64,000 nucleotides of DNA, from contig NZ_BBJH01000043.1 in assembly GCF_000739775.1 (NCBI RefSeq), positions 23,746 to 87,745 of the forward strand, written 5' to 3'. Position numbers and translations under genes: made by a program. Each line of letters opens with the position of its first letter. Within the stretch, counting starts at the first letter, position 1. The notes under the pieces are model-generated. The model worked only from the letters and a program-made list of their open reading frames with translations, made no database searches and was not told the origin of the DNA. The DNA is from Paraburkholderia heleia NBRC 101817 (GTDB lineage Bacteria > Pseudomonadota > Gammaproteobacteria > Burkholderiales > Burkholderiaceae). Below are positions 58,331 to 64,000 of this stretch, one piece after another.

Positions 58331-59092
58331 TTATGCCTGCTCCCCGAGAATCGACACCGGACCGAGCGGGTACTTGACGCCCGGCTGCTCGACCCAATCC
58401 GCGTAGTCCGCGCGCGCGCCGGGAAAGCCGATCATTTTCCAGCCGGCCATGTGCCTGTTGCCGCCGTACATCGGGTCGGCGAAATAACCTTCCTTCGTGT
58501 TCTTCAGCAGCGTGCTGAAGAAGAGCTTCGGCGGCACCGCATCGAGATGCAGCTTGCCCGCTTCGAGCTGCTCGAGCACCTGGACGCGCGTCTCACGCGG
58601 CAATTGCGCAAACACCTTGCCGTGATCGCGCACGCATGCCGCGTTGCACCCTTCGATGCCATGCCGGTACACATCGCGCGGCACGAGGCCGAGCTGATAA
58701 CCGAGCTCGGGCACCGCTTCCGGATGAAACGGCCCGTGCATGTACCACAGCCGGCCGTGACCGTAAGGCGTCTCCATCTGGCGGTCGATGAATTCCGGCA
58801 CGCCGGCTTCGAGCGCGCCGGCGCCTGTGCTGTCGGCCGGAATCAGCTCGTCGACGGCCGCGTGCAAGAAGTCCCATTCCGCGGCGGTGAAGAAAGTCGG
58901 CAAATATTGGGCGGTAGCGGCCGCGGCGTTGGCGCTCGTGACCGGTGCGGTGCTCGCGGCACTCGCGTTGTCCGTCGCCTGCGACGGCGTACAGCCCTCC
59001 TGCGTGACGATCACGGGCGCGATGGCGGTAGCGGGAAGGATCGTGAATACCTGACGCAGAAATTTTCTGCGTGCCTGGTCATCGTTTTTCAT
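58331..59092 (-). CDS. gluconate 2-dehydrogenase subunit 3-like protein (Tat substrate)
   Basis: From ATG 59092 the protein has 253 aa and begins with a twin-arginine signal (ARRKFLRQVFTILPATAIAP). The mature part fits the small subunit of FAD dehydrogenases: YLPTFFTAAEWDFLHAAVDE, LIPADSTGAGALEAGVPEFI, MHGPFHPEAVPELGYQLGLV and GYFADPMYGGNRHMAGWKMI. This subunit carries its flavoprotein partner across the membrane. An alternative ATG at 59143 would place the arginines too far inside. The GMC gene starts 1 base after its stop, so the operon is tight. Confidence 0.92.
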   Translation of the reverse strand: MKNDDQARRKFLRQVFTILPATAIAPVIVTQEGCTPSQATDNASAASTAPVTSANAAAATAQYLPTFFTAAEWDFLHAAVDELIPADSTGAGALEAGVPEFIDRQMETPYGHGRLWYMHGPFHPEAVPELGYQLGLVPRDVYRHGIEGCNAACVRDHGKVFAQLPRETRVQVLEQLEAGKLHLDAVPPKLFFSTLLKNTKEGYFADPMYGGNRHMAGWKMIGFPGARADYADWVEQPGVKYPLGPVSILGEQA

Positions 59093-59170
59093 TGGATCGA
59101 GAGGGCCGTCAACGGAAGAAGAAAGAGAAACGCACCGGTACATGGCCGACGTGTGTTATGCGAACGGTGC

Positions 59171-59209
59171 GCGTGGGTTGCGCGCCGCAACGAGGCACGC
59201 GACCCACGC
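59171..59209 (-). terminator. hairpin between the chemoreceptor and dehydrogenase operon
   Basis: GCGTGGGT (59171-59178) and ACCCACGC (59202-59209) are perfect 8-bp arms; a mismatch and three more pairs extend the stem. It sits 49 bases after the chemoreceptor stop on the minus strand and 79 bases before the dehydrogenase start. No T-run follows, so termination may be weak. Confidence 0.4.
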
Positions 59210-59257
59210 TGGATCGCAGCGTGCGTCGCGCGAAAATCGCCACGCCGATCGCGCAGC

Positions 59258-61078
59258 CTAGAAGGTGGTCCAGTCGTCGTCGTGCCGGGCCGACGCGCTG
59301 GCGACGGGCGCTGCAGCCGAGTCGGCCGCGGCCGTCGCAGCGGCATGTGCCGGCTCGACGGCCCCCACCTTGGCAGCGGCGGCAGCGGAACCCGCAGCCG
59401 CAGCGGCGGACGGCGCGCGGCGCGCGGCACGCGGCGCTGCGGCAGTCGAAGATGACGATGCCCCGCCGACGCGAGCCGGCGCCGCAGCCGCAACGGGACG
59501 CGTCAGGCGCTGCGCCGCCGGCGTCGCGGTGCCCGCGTTGCCGCCCTGTTCGACCTTGAAGCTCACCACCGCCGTGCGCAGACGGCCCGCCTGCTCCTCG
59601 AGCGAAGCGGCCGCCGCTGCCGCCTGTTCGACGAGCGCCGCATTCTGCTGCGTGACGTGGTCCATCTGCGAGACGGCCTGATTCACCTGTTCGATGCCGC
59701 GGCTTTGTTCATGCGAGGCGGCTGCGATTTCGCCGACGATGTCATGCACACGCCCGATCGACTGGCTGATCTGCTCCATCGTGCTGCCCGCGCGCGCGAC
59801 GAGTTCGGTGCCGGTGCGTACACGGTCCACCGACGTGCCGATCAGATCCTTGATCTCCTTCGCGGCGACGCTCGAACGCTGGGCGAGCGAGCGCACCTCG
59901 GACGCGACCACCGCGAAGCCGCGCCCGTGTTCGCCGGCGCGCGCCGCTTCGACGGCGGCGTTCAGCGCGAGGATGTTCGTCTGGAACGCGATCCCTTCGA
60001 TGATGCTCGTGATCTCGGCAATCTTGCCGGAGCTGTCGCCGATGCCGGTCATGGTATCGACGACCTGGCTCACAATCTCGTTGCCTTCGAGCGTCACGTG
60101 GCGCGCGGTCGCGGCCAGTTGGCTCGCCTGCTGTGCGTTGTCCGCGTTGTGCTTGACCGTCGACGTCAGCTCTTCCATGCTCGCCGCCGTTTCCTGCAGC
60201 GAAGCCGCCTGCTCTTCGGTGCGCGCGGACAGATCGACGTTGCCGGCCGCCATCTCACGCGTCGCGGTGGCAATCGCTTCGCTGCCGCTGCGGACGTTGC
60301 GCACGGTTTGCAGCAGGCGCTCCTGCATGTTCGCGATGCCTTGCAGCAACTGGCCCATCTCGTCGCGCGCCTTGACGTGAACCGAGCGCGTAAGATCACC
60401 TTGCGCGATCCGGTCGAAGTGCGACAGCGCATCGCCAAGCGGCCGCGCAATCGCCCGGCGCAAGTTCACGAAGCTGCCGATCGCGGTGATGACGCCGACC
60501 CCCATCGCGACGATCGTGATGAGGCGAAACAGCGCAAACGTATGCTCCTGCTCGCCGAAACCTTGCTTGGCGGTCGAGTATTGATACTCGCGCAGCTTCG
60601 CGCTCGCGGCGTGATACGCGGCATACAGGTCGTTGTTCAAAAGCGCGGCCTTCATGACGCTGCCGCCGTCGCCGCCGATCAACGCGTTGCCGAATGCGTC
60701 GAGCCCCTCGTCCATCGCATTGCGTCGCTGGATCAGGTCGCGCGCCAACCGGTCTTCCTCGGGCGTGCGCGGCAGCTTCATGTAGTTGTCGAGTGACGCA
60801 CGCGCCTCGGTGCGGTAGTCGCGCGAGTGCGTGATGATGCCGCTCAGGCCCGGCGCGGACGGGTTCAGCGCCGCGCGGAACAGCGCCGAACGTTCGCGCT
60901 GCAGGTCGATTTCGGCATCCCCGATAAGGGTCGCGCTCGGCAGCTTGTCGCTGAAGGTGTCGCGGTTCGCGTCGTTGCTGCTCGTCATCCCGGCAATGCC
61001 GAGCCCACCGATGACGAGCAGCAACACGGAAAGCAACCCCATCGCCAGCGCGAGTCGCGATTTGATCGAAACTTGCAT
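59258..61078 (-). CDS. methyl-accepting chemotaxis protein with WxxF tether
   Basis: The 606-aa receptor has an N-terminal membrane helix (LALAMGLLSVLLLVIGGLGI), a four-helix periplasmic ligand domain of the TarH type (residues 35-185), a second helix (LITIVAMGVGVITAIGSFVN), a HAMP segment, and the signalling domain with the hairpin tip EIKDLI-adjacent EGIAFQTNILALNAAVEAARAGEHGRGFAVV. After an Ala-rich linker of about 80 residues it ends DDDWTTF, a W-x-x-F pentapeptide of the kind that tethers CheR/CheB. The ligand is unknown. A sigma-28-like promoter lies 45 bases upstream. Confidence 0.93.
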   Translation of the reverse strand: MQVSIKSRLALAMGLLSVLLLVIGGLGIAGMTSSNDANRDTFSDKLPSATLIGDAEIDLQRERSALFRAALNPSAPGLSGIITHSRDYRTEARASLDNYMKLPRTPEEDRLARDLIQRRNAMDEGLDAFGNALIGGDGGSVMKAALLNNDLYAAYHAASAKLREYQYSTAKQGFGEQEHTFALFRLITIVAMGVGVITAIGSFVNLRRAIARPLGDALSHFDRIAQGDLTRSVHVKARDEMGQLLQGIANMQERLLQTVRNVRSGSEAIATATREMAAGNVDLSARTEEQAASLQETAASMEELTSTVKHNADNAQQASQLAATARHVTLEGNEIVSQVVDTMTGIGDSSGKIAEITSIIEGIAFQTNILALNAAVEAARAGEHGRGFAVVASEVRSLAQRSSVAAKEIKDLIGTSVDRVRTGTELVARAGSTMEQISQSIGRVHDIVGEIAAASHEQSRGIEQVNQAVSQMDHVTQQNAALVEQAAAAAASLEEQAGRLRTAVVSFKVEQGGNAGTATPAAQRLTRPVAAAAPARVGGASSSSTAAAPRAARRAPSAAAAAGSAAAAAKVGAVEPAHAAATAAADSAAAPVASASARHDDDWTTF

Positions 61079-61509
61079 GTGCTAACCCCCGACGCCTTAT
61101 ATTCATTTCTGGAATGCTTTTATTGACGGCATACAAAGGGCATTCTTTAGCAAATACTTCAAACCACGAAAAATGTCTTGTTATTGAAATAATAATGAAA
61201 GCATATTGTTTGTTGATGCTTTCAAACCGCAGCGTGCCCGCGTCCTCCGTGTAAAGACTGCGACAAACAGCCCGCACTGTGTGCGGGCCTGGTACACGTC
61301 AACGAAGATCTGGAATGGGTGCGTCCAGGCCGCGAGAAACATCAACCGGGCATTGTGAGGGCGGAACACGTCATCTCCTTCAACGATGGGCAGACGGGAA
61401 AGGACGCAGACGCCATCACTCCGTGCAAGACCCAAACGCCAGCGCTGTTCCGCCTGGCCCCCTGTCTGCGAAACGCGTCAGCTGACACCGACCGTGTGCG
61501 CAGCCGTGG
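61079..61509. other. intergenic region upstream of the chemoreceptor
   Basis: About 430 bases; 61090-61230 is AT-rich. It contains the sigma-28-type promoter of the chemoreceptor and an 8-bp dyad GAAAGCAT/ATGCTTTC (61197-61223). The rest, next to the DUF1989 stop, shows no gene. Confidence 0.5.
61123..61149 (-). promoter_or_regulatory. sigma-28 (FliA)-type promoter for the chemoreceptor
   Basis: On the minus strand TAAAGAAT (61149-61142) and GCCGTCAA (61130-61123) are separated by exactly 11 bases. The FliA consensus is TAAAGTTT-N11-GCCGATAA; the match is good, with the -35 core and GCCG conserved. The distance to the ATG at 61078 gives a 5' leader of about 37 bases, as expected. Confidence 0.8.
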
Positions 61510-62364
61510 TCAGCAGCCGCACTTCCATTGCGGCTGGGACAATGTCATGCCGTGCTGTCCGTTGTACGCGGCAACCGCGGGCGGTGTCCACCCCTCCAGC
61601 ATCTGCGGTGCGAGCCGGTAGATCTCGATGCCGAGCGGTCGGCATACCTCCAGCGGATCGCGCGCGTCCGGCCCCCACATCGGCAACGACAGATCGCCGC
61701 CCGGGCAGGTGGAGAGCGCGCACAGCAGGTCGATTTCCGCGAAAAATTCGAGGTAATCGCCCTTCTTCGCCGGGCAGGCTTTCATGAAGTACTTGTCTTC
61801 GAGATTCAACCCGGTGCACTGGAACACGTTCAGCACGTCGTGCACGTCGTATTCGGTCAAGCCATAAGGCGCGATTGCCCGCGTCAGGTTCGAGTGGCAG
61901 TGGAAATGAAAATCCTCCCCGGTCAGCATGCGGTTCACGTACGGGTCGCAGCGCGTGCCGAGCAGATCGTGAACGCGGCCACCGTGCTCGTCGACGCCGT
62001 AGTCGGCGAGACTGTCGTCGGTGATCGTCACCATCGGGCGCAGGAACGGCAGCGTCGACCACAGGCGATCGAAGGTGCTGACGTGCGCCTGTTGCAACTG
62101 GCGCGTGCGCGAGGCCCACATGCGCTCGCGCGGGTTGTGCAGGTTCCACATGTTCAGGTCGGCGACTTGCGGACCTTCGATCGTGACGATCCGGAACACG
62201 TGACCGGCCGGAACCGTCCATGCCTGCCCCGAGCGGATGGGCACCACGAACGATTCGACCAGCGTGCGCGTCTCGTGCTCCGAGGCAATGCGCCGATAGA
62301 ACGCGCGGTCGGGATCGAGCGCAGAACCCTTCGTGGATTGATAGGCGGCAGGGTAATTCAACAT
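61510..62364 (-). CDS. DUF1989 (urea-carboxylase-associated family) protein
   Basis: The 284-aa protein has the DUF1989 pattern: VVPIRSGQAWTVPAGHVFRI, EGPQVADLNMWNLHNPRERM, DEHGGRVHDLLGTRCDPYVN, with a Cys/His-rich core (FHFHCHSNLTRAIAPYGL, LNVFQCTGLNLED) and ALSTCPGGDLSLPMWGPDAR. This family occurs beside urea carboxylase and allophanate hydrolase genes and is thought to act in guanidine/carboxyguanidine or urea metabolism, but no carboxylase is here. AAGGAA is upstream of ATG 62364. It is downstream of a GntR gene and an ABC ATPase on one strand. Confidence 0.88.
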   Translation of the reverse strand: MLNYPAAYQSTKGSALDPDRAFYRRIASEHETRTLVESFVVPIRSGQAWTVPAGHVFRIVTIEGPQVADLNMWNLHNPRERMWASRTRQLQQAHVSTFDRLWSTLPFLRPMVTITDDSLADYGVDEHGGRVHDLLGTRCDPYVNRMLTGEDFHFHCHSNLTRAIAPYGLTEYDVHDVLNVFQCTGLNLEDKYFMKACPAKKGDYLEFFAEIDLLCALSTCPGGDLSLPMWGPDARDPLEVCRPLGIEIYRLAPQMLEGWTPPAVAAYNGQHGMTLSQPQWKCGC

Positions 62365-62494
62365 GATTAATATTCCTTATTGAATGCACGAACGGGATGC
62401 GCTCACCAAACGCCCTCGCCCGTTTGCAGGTTAGCGGGTGAACAGATCGATGATGGACGCATGGCGCGCGGCAACACCGCCGCACGTCCACGAA

Positions 62495-63177
62495 TCAAAG
62501 GTAATCGAGCAGTGCATGCTCCGATTGCGTCAGGTAATCGGCGAGCGCGGCGCGGGCTTCCGTCATGCGGCCGCTCGTGATCAGCTCCAGAATCTGCTGG
62601 TCCTTTTCGATCCAGGGGCGCTGGAAGCGCCGCTCGTCGGGGGCCGATGCGAACACCAGACGCAGTTGCGCGAGTATCGTCGTGAAGAAGGCGTCAAACA
62701 GCGCGCTGGCGAGCAATTGCACGATGCGGCGGTGAAACAGCAAGCTATAGGTGCCGACGCTGCGCCAGTCGCCTGCCTCCGCCGCCGCCTGCGCACGCAC
62801 GACCGCGTCGTGCATCGTCGCGATTTCGTCTTCCTCGATCGGGGCTTCGCGCATCAGGGCCTGAAGTTCGAGCGTGCGCCGCACCCGGTAGATGTCGCGC
62901 ACGTCGTGGCGTGTCAAGGTGCGCACGATCACGCCGCGATGCCGGTAGTGCACCGCAAGCCCTTCGCGGCACAAGAGCCGCAGCGCCTCACGCAGCGTAT
63001 TGCGCGAAACGTCGTGCGCCTGCGTGAGATCGCTCTCGACGAGCGCGGTGCCGGGCGGCAATTTGCCTTCGATGATCTCGTCGCGGATCGTCGACAGGAT
63101 ACGGTCGGTGACCGATTGCGCGGACTCCTGGTCAGCGGGGGCGGTTGCAGCCGGGGTAGCGTTAGGCATATGGGCTT

Positions 63178-63181
<4 letters not shown>
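62495..63181 (-). CDS. GntR-family (FCD) transcriptional regulator
   Basis: The 228-aa protein has a winged helix at the N-terminus (SVTDRILSTIRDEIIEGKLP, PGTALVESDLTQAHDVSRNTLREALRLLCREGL) and an FCD ligand domain (VRDIYRVRRTLELQALMREA, YSLLFHRRIVQLLASAL). The FadR/FCD layout is clear. Its start overlaps the ABC ATPase stop by ATGA, so the two are coupled; the DUF1989 gene follows by 130 bases. It probably controls this nitrogen-related unit. Confidence 0.9.

Positions 63182-64000
<819 letters not shown>

Overview
The window is GC-rich, densely coded chromosomal DNA of a Burkholderiaceae betaproteobacterium, most likely Paraburkholderia, Caballeronia or Burkholderia. The evidence is the typical Burkholderia porins (mature N-terminus beginning QSSVTLYG), the pairing of DUF3300 with DUF2950, a pqiABC set, many LysR, AraC and GntR regulators beside small catabolic operons, and a chemoreceptor ending in a WxxF tether. 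No rRNA, tRNA, CRISPR array, intact insertion sequence or replication origin was seen. The region reads as accessory or niche-adaptation chromosome.

Layout from left to right. 1-2.8 kb: a CHAD protein, a small cysteine-containing exported protein and a decayed YVTN beta-propeller pseudogene. 2.8-6.8 kb: a DHA2-type efflux pump, then a cobalamin riboswitch controlling btuB. 6.8-10.4 kb: a TPR-HTH regulator with a beta-propeller gene, divergent from DUF899 and DUF2182 genes. 10.6-19.6 kb: a likely uncharacterised catabolic cluster on the minus strand (BKACE/DUF849, MFS importer, quinone oxidoreductase, TauD/TfdA dioxygenase, small alpha/beta hydrolase, DsbA/FrnE-like protein, Rieske protein, porin, BON protein) with a divergent AraC regulator. 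19.7-22.5 kb: a FixL/FixJ-type two-component pair and an AT-rich spacer with a strong dyad. 22.7-32 kb: envelope genes (DUF3300, DUF2950, pqiABC, a single-domain response regulator, SYLF and glycine-zipper proteins). 32-40.7 kb: a second porin, an SDR and two alpha/beta hydrolases divergent from a CGNR regulator across twin 31-bp operators, a GST, an SDR with a divergent LysR, and small DUF3820 and VOC proteins.

40.7-45.4 kb: a second-type adenylosuccinate synthetase with a divergent LysR, an HxlR-like regulator, an MFS transporter whose tail runs into an antisense remnant of a saccharopine-dehydrogenase-like gene, and a RidA protein. 45.5-52 kb: an amide-utilisation locus made of a periplasmic binding protein, a fused permease-ATPase, a stand-alone acetamidase/formamidase and, most unusually, an AraC-type regulator fused in frame to a second complete acetamidase/formamidase domain. 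52-55.2 kb: a membrane protein, a GNAT acetyltransferase, and a gene-poor stretch ending in an RND-pump fragment. 55.2-59.1 kb: a three-subunit GMC dehydrogenase operon (subunit 3, flavoprotein, triheme cytochrome c). 59.2-64 kb: a chemoreceptor with a sigma-28-type promoter, then a DUF1989 protein, a GntR regulator and an amino-acid-type ABC ATPase cut by the window edge.

The most notable points are the AraC-acetamidase fusion, the BKACE/TauD catabolic cluster without an obvious known substrate, the twin operators in front of a hydrolase/SDR operon in which two of three enzymes lack their canonical catalytic residues, the antisense remnant supplying a new tail to an MFS gene, and the divergent extra purA. 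All functional statements rest on reading the translated sequences and on family knowledge; no database search was run.
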